DNA from: a virus | Strand: one strand, 5' to 3' | Length of the DNA stretch: 55,887 bases | IMG/VR virus record: IMGVR_UViG_3300009151_000088 | Location: 1 to 55,887 of that record | Shown: positions 1 to 9,608 of the stretch, one piece after another | How the letters are laid out: every line of letters starts with the position of its first letter | Numbering within the stretch: the stretch's first letter is position 1 | The notes under the pieces: generated by a model | What the model saw: the letters and a program-made list of their open reading frames with translations, nothing else | Database searches by the model: none | Told to the model about the DNA's origin: nothing | Made by a program: the position numbers and the translations under genes

Positions 1-1833
1 AAATATTCCAACGCCACCACCACCACCAGCACCAGTGCCAAATGCACTTGAGCCGGCACCGCCACCACCACCACCTCCGGCGCCGGATCCACCATTCCCC
101 GAGAAGGTGTTACCACCGGCACCACCATTACCTGTATATCCGCCGGCACCGCCGCCGGCACCACCACCGCCCGTTCCTAAGCCACTGGAACTTCCGCCCG
201 AGAAGCCCGAGCCCGCTCCGCCATTGCCTCCACTGCCGCCGCCCTGAGAAGTAATAGAAGCAGCCACAAAATAGCTGCCGCCGACACCGCCAGGGGTGCC
301 AGTAGCGCTGGTACCGGTACTGCCACCAAGTGCAGAAATTACATTAGTATTGCTAAAATAGCTAGTGCCGCCGGGTGCATTAAGGAAGCCTTGGCCAACT
401 ACAACAGTATAGACTGTACCGGGTGTAACTGGAATATTATTTCCCCATGCTAGGCCGCCACCGCCGCCACCGCCTTGGGCACCAGCAAGGCCACCGCCGC
501 CACCTGCACCAACACATACTACATTTACACTAGTAACGCCCGTTGGACAGGTCCATGTAGTAGTTCCGGGAGTAGTGAATGTTGCCGCTCCTGATACTGA
601 TATTGCTGTTGCCGAAATACGTGTCCACTGATATGCATAGGTAGGTGCAGGATATCCTGTCCATGTGCCAGTGGTAACAGATAATGTCTGTCCTACATAT
701 ATAGTTCCAGTGATTGCTGGAGCCACTGTATTTGTAGGTACTGTAGAAATTTCCAGAGTTGAATTTGAAAAGGTGCTACTACTTCCTAGTCCATTAGTAG
801 CAGTTACTCTTGCTCTAATCGTAGATGCTATATCGCCTATTACTGAGACATAAGTAGAAGCAGTAGCGCCTGCAATATCAGTAGTTCCTCGTTGCCATTG
901 ATAGGTAAATGTAGGAGTAGGGTATCCTACCCATAAACCATCATATATTGATAGCGTGCCACCTAATACAATAGAACCAGATACAATTGGAGCAAACGTA
1001 TTAATAGGAGGACCTGAGATGATTCCAGTATAGTTTGACGAAGTTGTATGATATGCACCACGTGTATTAGTGGCTCTTACTAAGCAATTTAATATATATC
1101 CTGCATCGATACCTTGAATTATATAGGTACTGGCTGTTGATGTTGTTATAACAACATTGGTCCTATACCATTGATATGTAAATGTAAGTGCAGTATCAGC
1201 AGTCCATGTGCCTGTAGTTACACTCAGTGTAGATCCAATTGACTGTGTTCCACTCAATACAGGAGGTGATATGTTTATCGGAGCGCCAGCAATAACGGCT
1301 GTGCTGGTGCTTTTACTAATTGTACTTTCTGCTCCACTGCTGGCAATTACCAAACATCTTAATTTAAAGTTTTCATCTGCTGGGTCTATGTAATATGTGC
1401 TACTAGTTGCACCATCTATATTAACTGTGCCTCGTTGCCATTGATAGCTAAAACTAATACTATCTCCGTACCACGTACCTGTACTAACAGTTAGAAATTG
1501 TCCAACAAATGGAACGCCGGTAATTACAGGTAATGCTCCGTGGTTAACAAGTTCAGTAGATAGTGCGTCTGATGCTATTGAATACTCTTGGTACCAAGAT
1601 GTGGCATTGTTAATTTTTGGAGCATAGGTTACTACAGTGGTACCATCTGCTAAAGGGGCAACAACAGTGCCCGTATTAATGATCCAGGTAGATGACCCTT
1701 GATTTTCACTGTTGATTAAAATGTTTTTAAATGAGCCGCCATCAAAGCCTCGACCACTAAAATTGGAAAGAGGTGTAATAATTTGTTTGCCTAAAGGAAA
1801 GCCGGGCGCAGGAAATCGAATAGTAATGGGCAT
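1..1833 (-). CDS. Ig-repeat and glycine-rich tail adhesin, cut by left edge
   Basis: An open reading frame of 611 codons begins with ATG at 1833 and runs off the left edge without a stop. The N-terminal part (about residues 90-400) holds three to four Ig-like repeats of about 90 residues, each with a YQW core followed by GAT.STY and a TGTW strand. From about residue 420 a TWTCPTGVTSVNVVCVGAGG segment opens a very glycine-rich domain, of the type seen at the tips of phage fibres and in gp38-like adhesins. It probably sits on the virion and contacts the host surface. A TAAATA element lies 5 nt before the ATG and there is no Shine-Dalgarno site. The family call rests on composition and repeat pattern. 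The exact host receptor cannot be told. Confidence 0.75.
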   Translation of the reverse strand, partial: MPITIRFPAPGFPLGKQIITPLSNFSGRGFDGGSFKNILINSENQGSSTWIINTGTVVAPLADGTTVVTYAPKINNATSWYQEYSIASDALSTELVNHGALPVITGVPFVGQFLTVSTGTWYGDSISFSYQWQRGTVNIDGATSSTYYIDPADENFKLRCLVIASSGAESTISKSTSTAVIAGAPINISPPVLSGTQSIGSTLSVTTGTWTADTALTFTYQWYRTNVVITTSTASTYIIQGIDAGYILNCLVRATNTRGAYHTTSSNYTGIISGPPINTFAPIVSGSIVLGGTLSIYDGLWVGYPTPTFTYQWQRGTTDIAGATASTYVSVIGDIASTIRARVTATNGLGSSSTFSNSTLEISTVPTNTVAPAITGTIYVGQTLSVTTGTWTGYPAPTYAYQWTRISATAISVSGAATFTTPGTTTWTCPTGVTSVNVVCVGAGGGGGLAGAQGGGGGGGLAWGNNIPVTPGTVYTVVVGQGFLNAPGGTSYFSNTNVISALGGSTGTSATGTPGGVGGSYFVAASITSQGGGSGGNGGAGSGFSGGSSSGLGTGGGGAGGGAGGYTGNGGAGGNTFSGNGGSGAGGGGGGGAGSSAFGTGAGGGGGVGIF

Positions 1834-1838
1834 GTGAA

Positions 1839-1844
1839 TATTTA
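1839..1844 (-). promoter_or_regulatory. T4-type late promoter element (TAAATA)
   Basis: Minus strand reads GGTAAATATTCACATG: TAAATA ends 5 nt before the start codon of the Ig/glycine-rich gene, so transcription would begin at or next to the ATG. The same spacing recurs upstream of seven other genes in the window. Confidence 0.5.
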
Positions 1845-1850
1845 CCTAAA

Positions 1851-1881
1851 AAAATAGCCGCCTAAAAAGAGCGGCTATTTT
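1851..1881 (-). terminator. Rho-independent terminator
   Basis: An 11-bp perfect stem (AAAATAGCCGC with GCGGCTATTTT) around a 9-nt loop is followed on the minus strand by a run of T. It lies 15 bp past the stop of the 1,279-aa gene and separates it from the next gene. The flanking A tract makes it potentially bidirectional. Confidence 0.85.
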
Positions 1882-1896
1882 ATGTTGCTTAATTAA

Positions 1897-4800
1897 TTAA
1901 GCAGGTAAAGCCCAACGGAAGTTATTAACAAACGTACTTGCCGCACCTGATGTAGCCTGAGTGTTAGTATCTTCCAAACTTCTCCAAGACTGTTGAGGTC
2001 CTGTTGTAGCATTCTGTAAGGTAGTAAATCTGTATGTTACAACAGTTTGCTGTCCAGACAATGCACCGGCTGTTGGAGGAGTACCAATGACCCAGTGATC
2101 CTTAGCACTCTGTGTTGAATCATAGAACGAGTTACTATCAACTGTGATACTTACAGTATCCATTAATGTACCCAATGCGCTCGGTAGAACTTTCAATCCG
2201 TAAATACGTCCGCGGATATCAGGATCGTATGCTGGTCCAAGAACAACTACAGGACTAAACATGAAACGCTTGCTGTTATATACGTTAGTATACACAGGAA
2301 CAATCTGCCCCATGTGGATCTGAGGTACTGAGTTAGTTGGTTGAATTGGTAATGCATTGTTTGCCAATGTACCAGGGCTGGTATAAGAACCAGTAGCACC
2401 AAATTCAACTGTATGGCCCCAACGTCCAGTGGTAATAGTTGCCGCACTGTAAATGTGGGCATTAATACCAACTAGGTCGCCTACGGAGTTACGTACACGT
2501 GGAGTAGCAAAAATACCACCATGGATTGGATATAGAGAAGCTACTGGTAATGTAGCATTCTGCGCTGATCCAACTGGGAATCTGTTACTATTAAAGTACG
2601 CAAAGCATGGCCACGGAGCAATACCAGGAATATACTGGATTGACTGTGAGAAACCAGCCGCTGTGGTGTTAGTTGGTGCACCGGAGAAACCCTGTGCCAA
2701 CTGTGAGCCACCTACTAGTGTTGAGTAAACAATACCTGCACTAGTTCCAAGTCCACTACCAGTATCTTCTGGTTGAGCACGTTCAAACTCAATAACACCC
2801 TGCCATTGCGTTTGGATGTTTGAGTAGCTCTTACCTTGTAGTACAAAGTAACGTGGGTTAGCAAATAGATACAAGTATCCACCTGTGGTCTGTGTCAATG
2901 ACTGAATGTCAAAAACACCGTTTAGACCAAACACAGTAGTTGCACCAAGACCTGATGTATAAGACTGTGACATAGTGTATGCAGAGTTAGCTAGACCTTG
3001 TGTACCCTGAGCAGATGTTAATGCTGTAATACTGTTACCAGCAGTTCCCTGAGCTTGCATGGATGTAGTGATTGAACCAGTAATTGGGCTACCAACAGTA
3101 AATGCTGTTGTAGTTTGTGTACCAACTACCATAGTGCCACCAGACTGATCAGACATGTTAATACCAACGCCGTGTGCGCCGCCATAAGCTGCCGCCCAAC
3201 GCTCATATACTGGAGTTGCAATACCAGCAGTAGCTGCCGCAATAGTACCAGTACCTGTGGTCAACACCTGTGTGTTAGATAGCAGTGGCCAGTAACGAAT
3301 ACCAAAATACTTACGATCGTTACTGGTGTTTAATAACGGCACTGCGTCAGCACTCTTGTTAGGCGCACTGTATACATACTCAATAAAGTCTGCACTGTGA
3401 GCCATGAAGAACACCAACGGTGGGTTATTGGCTGCAACACCAGTGGAGTATACTGGATGCCTAATTGGAGTACCTAATGTGATCAAGTTACCAGTAATGG
3501 CCGCAATATATGTGTACAACGGAACACTTCTGTACAACGGTGTTGGACCAGTTACAGTTACAGCCGCATGTACTACCATACTGGTATCACTGTTAATTGC
3601 AATAACAACTAAATGTTGTCCAGCAATAATAATTTCTGCACCAATGTGTAGCTGTGTTGTAAACTGTGTGTTAAGACCAGTTAGTGTAGTGGTTGCCACA
3701 GCACTGTTAATTTGTCCAGTTAGGGCGATCGGAGCACCACCAGCGCCACTGATCTTAATAAAGTGGTTAGGTAATGCAGTGTTAGTAAACGGAACCGCTG
3801 ACACTAAAATCTGTGTAGCACCAATATCATACAACACGCTGGTTGTTGCAGTAATGCTGGTTAATTGGCTCCACTTAATACCTTGAGTGGCTGTTGACAA
3901 ACCGTAGTATGATTGGCCCGGGCCGCCTTCACGTGTACCTTCTAATACAAAACCGTGTAGTTTACGTTTCTTGTAAACTTGTAAAGCATTAGGAGTGTGT
4001 GAAAAGTCTTGTGTTAAACGGAAAGCTGTTGTGCTTGTATTAACAATCTGTGCAATAGTAACTTCAGTACCGTCAATGATCAAATCATCACCTTGACGAA
4101 TTTCAGTTTGTACCACGTTAGAAATTGTAGCAGGGAATGCACTCATTGTGATGTAAGATTCATCACGTTTGAATGATGATCCAAAATAAGTTTGACGTAA
4201 CACGTTAGTTGCAACACCGCTGTAACCAGCATAATCTGTGGTATAACCATAGTTAGTAGCCGCTGTAGGAATACTAGAACTCAATGTACCAGTAAGTGTG
4301 TTAAAGTTCAAAGTTCTTAGTTCATCACCAATCCATACTTGGTCACCTGTTTGTAGGTCCCATAGGAAGTTAGTACCAGTACCTCGAACAGCACTAACAG
4401 TGGTAGCGGAAGTAGCTATCGTTGTTGGTTGTGTGGTCAAATATGTTCCAGCACCGCCTGGTGTGTAGAAGAAGCCTGATTGAGCAACGATTGCGGTAGT
4501 AACTGTTGAGCTAATTGTAGCAGAGTTACCAACAATACCAGTGACATATGTACCAGTTTGAATACCTAGTAATGGAGCACCGTTACCAGATATTAGTTGA
4601 CCTACAACAATTGCTGTGCTTGATGACACAGAAATAGTGCTTGTACCTAGTTCAGCGTTGATCGGAGACTGTGTAATTGCAGTACCTAGACCACCAAATT
4701 CTTGTGCTGAAATAAGTGTACCGGCAGTAAGTGCTACAGTACCTTGCCAGATGTTATATATTGTTGCACCATTGGGTATAAATGCGCTTGGTGCAGTTAC

Positions 4801-5736
4801 CTGCATTCTGTTAGTACCAGTACTTAGAGCAGTAAAAGACCACTGTGTGGTAGCGTTAGTACCATTGGAAATAGTACCACGAGGGAATGTTTTGTAACGC
4901 AGGTTACTGTCAGTAAAGTCCATAGGAGTATTAACTGTCATAATTGTGTTGCTGGCAATACCAGTAACAGTACGTAGACGTCCGTTAATCTGAATCTTAC
5001 GACCAATTACACCGTTCTGTGCTTTGGCAATAGTAGCACCTGCGGCGATAGCTGTTGCTGGAGGAGTAACTAGGGTAGCCGCACCGTCACCTGTTACGGT
5101 GTTGATAATAAAATATTGTGTTCTACCGTTTAGGGTAACAGCAATAGAATCGCCTGGATATAGTCCGTTTTGTGCGCCTTGTTGTGCTACAAAACTTGTA
5201 GTAGAACCTGTTACGTTACCGGCAGTATCAATGGCCACTGTACCTGCCACAGTCTGTAATGTCACTGAGTTTGTTGCATCTGACAAGAAGAATGTACCAA
5301 CGCCTGTAACTTGTTGAGAACCAGCTACACAGTATACTCTACCGTTAGTAGCTCCCCTTATTTGGAATGTTGCGTTGGTAGCAGTAGTAATACCAGTTAA
5401 CAAGTTGTTGGTAGTATTAAGTACTTTAACAGCACTGGCAATAACAGTGGCTGTGGTATAAGCAATAGTAACTTCAAGTGCTGTATCACTAGTAACACTG
5501 GCTACAGTTTTAGGAACGCCTGCGATCATGATTACAAAACCAGCTTCTACCTGTGTGGTAAATGCGGTTCCTACACCAGTAACTGTGGTACCAGAACACG
5601 TTACAGTTCCTTGTAACGTATCATTTCTGATCCATCCGTCTAGCGCGGCTAGTGTAGGCCAAAGGTCTGCACCAGTTGTAGATGGCCCGTATGATAAGGC
5701 TGCGCTGTTTCTACCAAGTTCGTTAAGTGTTGCCAT
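1897..5736 (-). CDS. Large modular virion structural protein (1,279 aa)
   Basis: The protein is rich in Thr, Ala, Gly, Val and Ser and is built from repeats. Residues about 40-100, 125-190, 440-510 and 670-740 show the same plan: GTVT..GTTVTGVGTAFTTQ, then a hydrophobic strand with IAG, then V.SVTSDT. This beta-repeat is common in phage fibre and baseplate-associated proteins. The last 500 residues lack the repeat and may form a globular region. A GGAG Shine-Dalgarno site precedes the ATG, and a CTAAATA element lies about 50 bp upstream. A strong terminator follows the stop. Likely a late structural protein, perhaps part of the tail or neck; no exact homologue is recognised. Confidence 0.7.
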   Translation of the reverse strand: MATLNELGRNSAALSYGPSTTGADLWPTLAALDGWIRNDTLQGTVTCSGTTVTGVGTAFTTQVEAGFVIMIAGVPKTVASVTSDTALEVTIAYTTATVIASAVKVLNTTNNLLTGITTATNATFQIRGATNGRVYCVAGSQQVTGVGTFFLSDATNSVTLQTVAGTVAIDTAGNVTGSTTSFVAQQGAQNGLYPGDSIAVTLNGRTQYFIINTVTGDGAATLVTPPATAIAAGATIAKAQNGVIGRKIQINGRLRTVTGIASNTIMTVNTPMDFTDSNLRYKTFPRGTISNGTNATTQWSFTALSTGTNRMQVTAPSAFIPNGATIYNIWQGTVALTAGTLISAQEFGGLGTAITQSPINAELGTSTISVSSSTAIVVGQLISGNGAPLLGIQTGTYVTGIVGNSATISSTVTTAIVAQSGFFYTPGGAGTYLTTQPTTIATSATTVSAVRGTGTNFLWDLQTGDQVWIGDELRTLNFNTLTGTLSSSIPTAATNYGYTTDYAGYSGVATNVLRQTYFGSSFKRDESYITMSAFPATISNVVQTEIRQGDDLIIDGTEVTIAQIVNTSTTAFRLTQDFSHTPNALQVYKKRKLHGFVLEGTREGGPGQSYYGLSTATQGIKWSQLTSITATTSVLYDIGATQILVSAVPFTNTALPNHFIKISGAGGAPIALTGQINSAVATTTLTGLNTQFTTQLHIGAEIIIAGQHLVVIAINSDTSMVVHAAVTVTGPTPLYRSVPLYTYIAAITGNLITLGTPIRHPVYSTGVAANNPPLVFFMAHSADFIEYVYSAPNKSADAVPLLNTSNDRKYFGIRYWPLLSNTQVLTTGTGTIAAATAGIATPVYERWAAAYGGAHGVGINMSDQSGGTMVVGTQTTTAFTVGSPITGSITTSMQAQGTAGNSITALTSAQGTQGLANSAYTMSQSYTSGLGATTVFGLNGVFDIQSLTQTTGGYLYLFANPRYFVLQGKSYSNIQTQWQGVIEFERAQPEDTGSGLGTSAGIVYSTLVGGSQLAQGFSGAPTNTTAAGFSQSIQYIPGIAPWPCFAYFNSNRFPVGSAQNATLPVASLYPIHGGIFATPRVRNSVGDLVGINAHIYSAATITTGRWGHTVEFGATGSYTSPGTLANNALPIQPTNSVPQIHMGQIVPVYTNVYNSKRFMFSPVVVLGPAYDPDIRGRIYGLKVLPSALGTLMDTVSITVDSNSFYDSTQSAKDHWVIGTPPTAGALSGQQTVVTYRFTTLQNATTGPQQSWRSLEDTNTQATSGAASTFVNNFRWALPA

Positions 5737-5810
5737 TTATTTTTTCTCCTAATTGTCAGATCTATCTAACATGGTTTCTTGTGTTTATTTAGCTTTTTTG
5801 AATTTTTCAA

Positions 5811-6563
5811 TTAAGAATTCAGTAAAGCCAGCGTGAAATTTAACCCTGATCCCGATACTATACTTACTGCTAAGTAGTCGTCAGGAGTTATTCTAAAATT
5901 AAGTCCTGTGATTCTAGCACGAAAACTGTTTGCAGGAATTGTGTAAAAACCTAGTAACTCATTGTTTCTATACAAAGCCGCAGTTAAACTTCCGTAGCAC
6001 ATTTCACCATTTGTTAACTGAATTCCTCGAATATAATCAGTATACGAAGGCACAAAAATTGCTGTTCCTGTCAAAGGTGCATCAAAGCTGTTCAGCACAT
6101 TAAAAGTTTTAATTAAATTTGCGCCTGCTGCCGCTGTTGATTCAATTGTAACAGTATTTGTTACAGAAGAACTAGCAATAGTAACGCCCTGACCAGCAAC
6201 TAAATGAATAGTGTCGTCTTTTGCCGGAGATAAAACACTGCCGCCTATATCCCAATATCTAAATCCATAGCCGCCGCTGAACCCTACTTTAACCTCGCCG
6301 TTGTCTAGATTAGTGAGTGTAAAGCCTTCGTCTTGATTAAATTTAATTGTTGATACAGGACTAACTGTGGCTACTGTACTAGTACCAGCAACTAGTCCTA
6401 GACTTAGCTGTGATAGCACAACCATTGAAGTTGAAGTGCCCACAGTTTTGGCAAAAAACAATTTACCGTCTGTGGTGTTTAGGGCTAGTTCACCGTTTTT
6501 TAAATCAGTGGTTAACGGTACCTTTCCAGGTACATCACTGCGTTTTAATTTAAATGTTGTCAT
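5811..6563 (-). CDS. Tail fibre-like structural protein (250 aa)
   Basis: The N-terminus (FKLKRSDVPGKVP, then LKNGELALNTTDGKLFFAK) is the familiar opening of many phage tail fibre and hyaluronidase-like proteins, where this stretch forms the first trimeric strands. The centre is beta-rich, including a GQGVTIASSSVTNTVTI segment. It lies 3 bp from the next fibre-like gene upstream, whose N-terminus is related (IIRIKRSQTAGNPG), and is probably co-transcribed with it. Likely a virion fibre or fibre accessory subunit. The remaining sequence is not recognised. Confidence 0.65.
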   Translation of the reverse strand: MTTFKLKRSDVPGKVPLTTDLKNGELALNTTDGKLFFAKTVGTSTSMVVLSQLSLGLVAGTSTVATVSPVSTIKFNQDEGFTLTNLDNGEVKVGFSGGYGFRYWDIGGSVLSPAKDDTIHLVAGQGVTIASSSVTNTVTIESTAAAGANLIKTFNVLNSFDAPLTGTAIFVPSYTDYIRGIQLTNGEMCYGSLTAALYRNNELLGFYTIPANSFRARITGLNFRITPDDYLAVSIVSGSGLNFTLALLNS

Positions 6564-6566
6564 TTA

Positions 6567-8381
6567 TTAATACGAACCGCCATCTAATTCAGCCCAGTAT
6601 ACACCATTACCATTTGGATTAACTTGCAGTACTTGACCCGCTAATCCCATGGCTAATACTTGTAGAGATCCGGTAGTACCTAGTAATATATCACCATAGT
6701 TAAATGTTGTTCGTCCTGTACCACCGTAGTTTGTAGCCACGGTGTCTGCTTTCCATGTACCTTGACTGATTTCACCAACTGTAACAATGGATGTTTGACC
6801 AGTATAAGAGTTAGAAATATCTATGGCATCAGCACTGACTACAATTCTGTTGCTAGTACCAACAACTTCAAAGCTGTTACCGTTTAATACAAGTCCGCCG
6901 CCTGCAAGGAATGTACCTGCACCCGAAAACTGTTGGAATATGATTGGACTAGTACCTATATTCGTAGTAACTTCAGTTTGAACCCAACCGGTGTCACCGT
7001 TTCTAGTACCGTTGACTACGAATACGAAATCGCCGCCACTAATTTCTATAACAGTTTGGAAATCATCAGCTCGAGTTAATAATGAAGTAGCAGTTGAAGA
7101 CCATACATATATACCGTTACTAGATGTGGTTGCTTCATTTTTAACTAAAATTCTATTTTTATCTAATAGTGTATATCCGTCAAGTATGGTCAACGGGTTG
7201 CTCAATGCAATAGTGGTAGTAGTATAAGTTACTGTACCGCCAATGATCAGAGCCAATGATTGTGTAGTGGCCGCATCTGCGGTAGCATGAATGTGTAATC
7301 CACTAGCGGCGGCGTCAACATAGGCTTTAGTGGCCGCATCTGTATCATTTTTAGGAGCGGCCAATCCAGTAATTCGTGTATTGTTTACATTGACTGTGCC
7401 TAGGCCTGTTGGTACTAGATCAATTGTTGTGTCAGTACCAATTGCGCTGATTGTAGAAGCGTTGACATTGATGTTACCAACTGTGGCTTGTCCTGTAATA
7501 GTTAGTTTGTTTGTGCCATCATCAAATCTAAAATTGTTAGAATCTTTTAGAGCTCCACTGGCTCCTACATATACAATTCTAGCAGTGGTAAGATCTGTTA
7601 CTCTTAATTGTTTACCACTACTAACAACAACGGCTCCTGTGCCATTTGGAGTTAATGTTATATTTCCATCAGTATCAGTAGAGCTAATAACATTGCCATT
7701 GATATCAATATTATCAACCTGCAACTCACCGGTAATTGATACTTTACCTGTGCCTGTGTTGATTGTAAAATTACTGCTATCAACTAATAGGCCGTTGGCC
7801 CCGGCAAATGTTATCCTATTACTGGTTAAATTAGTTGCTTGTAGGTCAGCACCTTTAACTTTAGCACTAGCAATTACATTGACTGTACCTAGTGTGTTTG
7901 TGGCTGTGCTGAATGTAAGATTGGCATTGTCAGTTAATTCATTAGCCGAGCCTACAAATGGAACTCGTGTTGCTGTTAAATCTTCTACAATTAACTTGGC
8001 ACCAGTTTTTACAATTACATTACCCGATCCATTTGGATCAAGAATGATATTGCCGTTAGTGTCAGTTGAACTAATTGTATTACCTGTTAACTTTAGATTG
8101 TTAACAAATAACTCATTGATTTTCTTATCGGCATCAACTAGAATTGCACTGTCTGCGACTAATGTACCACGAGTGTGGTCCATCATATCGGTAAAATACT
8201 TACCGCCAATTACATAGTGATTTACAGCATTACCGCCAGTTTCAGTGCCTATACCAACATATAGTCTGTCACCACCATTGCTGTCATTATTGGTCAGCGC
8301 AGAATAAGCTAACTCGCCTGCACCTAACGTGCCCGGGTTACCCGCGGTCTGCGATCGCTTAATTCTAATTATTGATGCCAT
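6567..8381 (-). CDS. Repetitive tail fibre protein (604 aa)
   Basis: The opening (IIRIKRSQTAGNPGTLGAGELAYS) matches the N-terminal pattern of T4-superfamily fibre proteins. Residues about 95-330 contain three to four tandem modules of about 70 residues with the motif NGNIILDPNGSGNVIV, LTATRVPFVGSANELTD, ATVGNINVN. A junction with ITGLAAPKNDTDAATKAYVD follows at about 335-355, a common fibre motif next to a receptor or chaperone-like end. The C-terminal 250 residues are beta-rich and end in NGVYWAELDGGSY. Upstream is a ribosome site AAAGGAC. Its neighbours on both sides share the N-terminal style, suggesting a set of related fibre subunits. Confidence 0.75.
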   Translation of the reverse strand: MASIIRIKRSQTAGNPGTLGAGELAYSALTNNDSNGGDRLYVGIGTETGGNAVNHYVIGGKYFTDMMDHTRGTLVADSAILVDADKKINELFVNNLKLTGNTISSTDTNGNIILDPNGSGNVIVKTGAKLIVEDLTATRVPFVGSANELTDNANLTFSTATNTLGTVNVIASAKVKGADLQATNLTSNRITFAGANGLLVDSSNFTINTGTGKVSITGELQVDNIDINGNVISSTDTDGNITLTPNGTGAVVVSSGKQLRVTDLTTARIVYVGASGALKDSNNFRFDDGTNKLTITGQATVGNINVNASTISAIGTDTTIDLVPTGLGTVNVNNTRITGLAAPKNDTDAATKAYVDAAASGLHIHATADAATTQSLALIIGGTVTYTTTTIALSNPLTILDGYTLLDKNRILVKNEATTSSNGIYVWSSTATSLLTRADDFQTVIEISGGDFVFVVNGTRNGDTGWVQTEVTTNIGTSPIIFQQFSGAGTFLAGGGLVLNGNSFEVVGTSNRIVVSADAIDISNSYTGQTSIVTVGEISQGTWKADTVATNYGGTGRTTFNYGDILLGTTGSLQVLAMGLAGQVLQVNPNGNGVYWAELDGGSY

Positions 8382-8393
8382 GCGCTGTGTCCT

Positions 8394-9092
8394 TTAAAAT
8401 TCACCGCCGTCTATAACTTGTATAGACAACTCTCTTTTTGTATCCCACCTGCTAGCGCCTTCATTATAAACCAGCAAAGAACCATTTGACAGTGTAGTAC
8501 TATTAACATCGGGAATGTCTATAACTTTATTTATTACAGCCCCTTGCGTTACGGAGATGGTACCATCTGGCGTGATATTAATATTGTTGCCAGGTTTTAC
8601 ACCACCTAATGTAGCAGTAGTAGCAGGTAATACTGAAAAAGTAACTGTTTGCGTAGAAGCATTAGGGTCTGTGGTAATCCCAATGCCTGATCCTGCGGCA
8701 AGTTTTACATGATCAATGCCTTCCGCAGTTAAATGTTCTTGTCCATCAACGTGCCAGTACTTGAACGTTGAGTTCATGCTGATCTTGACTTCGCCGCTGC
8801 CTAGGTCAACGACATCAAAGCCTGCATCTGAATCAAATCTTAGTTTTGTAACATTGGTTACGATGTTACTCAGTGTGTAATCTGGACCGATTAAACTAAC
8901 TGTAAGTGGTATGCTAGTACCAGTACTGCCTCCACCACCTGAAAATGTTAATTGACGACCGCCCGGAGTAACGTCATCTCCAATGCGGAGATCCCCCAGT
9001 GTTTCATCATACCAAATTGTACCGTATGGACCTACCCAATTGTTTGAAGCAACTGTAATTACCCTACCAGCTTCTATTTTTCTAATAGGCAT
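8394..9092 (-). CDS. Fibre-like virion protein (232 aa)
   Basis: The N-terminus reads IRKIEAGRVITVASNNWVGPYGTIWYDETLGDLRIGDD, resembling short structural proteins that precede fibre genes in marine T4-like phages. A glycine run (SGGGGSTGTS) lies near residue 80 and a GSGIGITTDPNAST segment near 140. It ends 12 bp before the 604-aa fibre gene and has a CGGAGAG ribosome site. Probably a fibre, fibre hinge or adaptor subunit; function is inferred from context. Confidence 0.55.
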   Translation of the reverse strand: MPIRKIEAGRVITVASNNWVGPYGTIWYDETLGDLRIGDDVTPGGRQLTFSGGGGSTGTSIPLTVSLIGPDYTLSNIVTNVTKLRFDSDAGFDVVDLGSGEVKISMNSTFKYWHVDGQEHLTAEGIDHVKLAAGSGIGITTDPNASTQTVTFSVLPATTATLGGVKPGNNINITPDGTISVTQGAVINKVIDIPDVNSTTLSNGSLLVYNEGASRWDTKRELSIQVIDGGEF

Positions 9093-9111
9093 CTAGTTCT
9101 CTCCGGTGCCT

Positions 9112-9357
9112 TTACGGCAATTCTTTGGTTTCTGGGTCTACCTCATCTTGAGTAAGATCGTGAATTATAGGACTATTTTTGCCTACTTCTGCTTTTTGCA
9201 ATTCAATCTGTTGCTGTAATGGAGGAACCATTACAGGATCTTCTTTGGGTTTAGAAGGATCAATGGGTGCATCATTGCCCATGTCAATTTCAGGCTGGCC
9301 GTCACCATTAATACGGATATTAATGGGTATGTTTATTGTAAATTCTCTGGCTCTCAT
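9112..9357 (-). CDS. Small acidic protein of unknown function (81 aa)
   Basis: The protein begins MRAREFTINIPINIRINGDGQ and then becomes acidic, proline-rich and glutamine-rich, with no membrane segment or cysteine. The MRA.EF start also appears in the basic protein at 19,962-20,252. It heads the fibre gene run, and a CTAAATA element ends 7 nt before the ATG with no Shine-Dalgarno site, so it may be the first, leaderless gene of a late operon. No function can be assigned. Confidence 0.6.
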   Translation of the reverse strand: MRAREFTINIPINIRINGDGQPEIDMGNDAPIDPSKPKEDPVMVPPLQQQIELQKAEVGKNSPIIHDLTQDEVDPETKELP

Positions 9358-9364
9358 AGTTTAG

Positions 9365-9370
9365 TATTTA
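9365..9370 (-). promoter_or_regulatory. T4-type late promoter element (TAAATA)
   Basis: Minus strand CTAAATACTAAACTATG places TAAATA 7 nt before the start codon at 9357. No ribosome site fits in between. Confidence 0.45.
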
Positions 9371-9465
9371 GTTCCGCTTACTTTATACGGAGTCAAGTAC
9401 GCCTGACAGTTCAATTGCGCGGACGCCTGTAGCGAGCGAGCTCGCTTCCGTGACGACAACGGATC

Positions 9466-9606
9466 CTAAGGTGGATTCTTTTCAAAGTATTCTGGGTAGG
9501 GTATACCTACCATACCCCATCCAAATTTAGCCAATCCTTCAAGCAGGGCTGTAGGGATTGCGAGGACGGTCTGTGCCATCATCTTCTGGATAAACTGGAT
9601 ATTCAT
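9466..9606 (-). CDS. Short hypothetical protein (46 aa)
   Basis: A 47-codon frame starts 2 bp after the stop of the nuclease gene. The product begins MNIQFIQKMMAQTVLAIPT and continues with an amphipathic, moderately hydrophobic stretch and a GIPYPEYFEK tail. There is no clear ribosome site, but translation could couple to the nuclease stop. It could be a small membrane-associated peptide or chance coding. Downstream of its stop lies a short inverted repeat (AGCGAG with CTCGCT, 9431-9446). Confidence 0.4.
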   Translation of the reverse strand: MNIQFIQKMMAQTVLAIPTALLEGLAKFGWGMVGIPYPEYFEKNPP

Positions 9607-9608
9607 TA

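Noticed and set aside
35-254. Pro-rich and His-rich frames on the plus strand
   Set aside because: They are antisense readings of the glycine-rich domain at the left edge, whose GGC/GGT codons read as Pro or His codons in other frames.
3404-3886. A 160-codon plus-strand frame
   Set aside because: Shadow of the 1,279-aa structural gene; low-complexity Val/Ile/Thr composition and no regulatory signals.
7330-8217. A 295-codon frame on the plus strand
   Set aside because: It is antisense to the repetitive 604-aa fibre gene; the hydrophobic Val/Leu/Pro composition is an artefact of Thr/Asn/Gly-rich codons, and there is no ribosome site.
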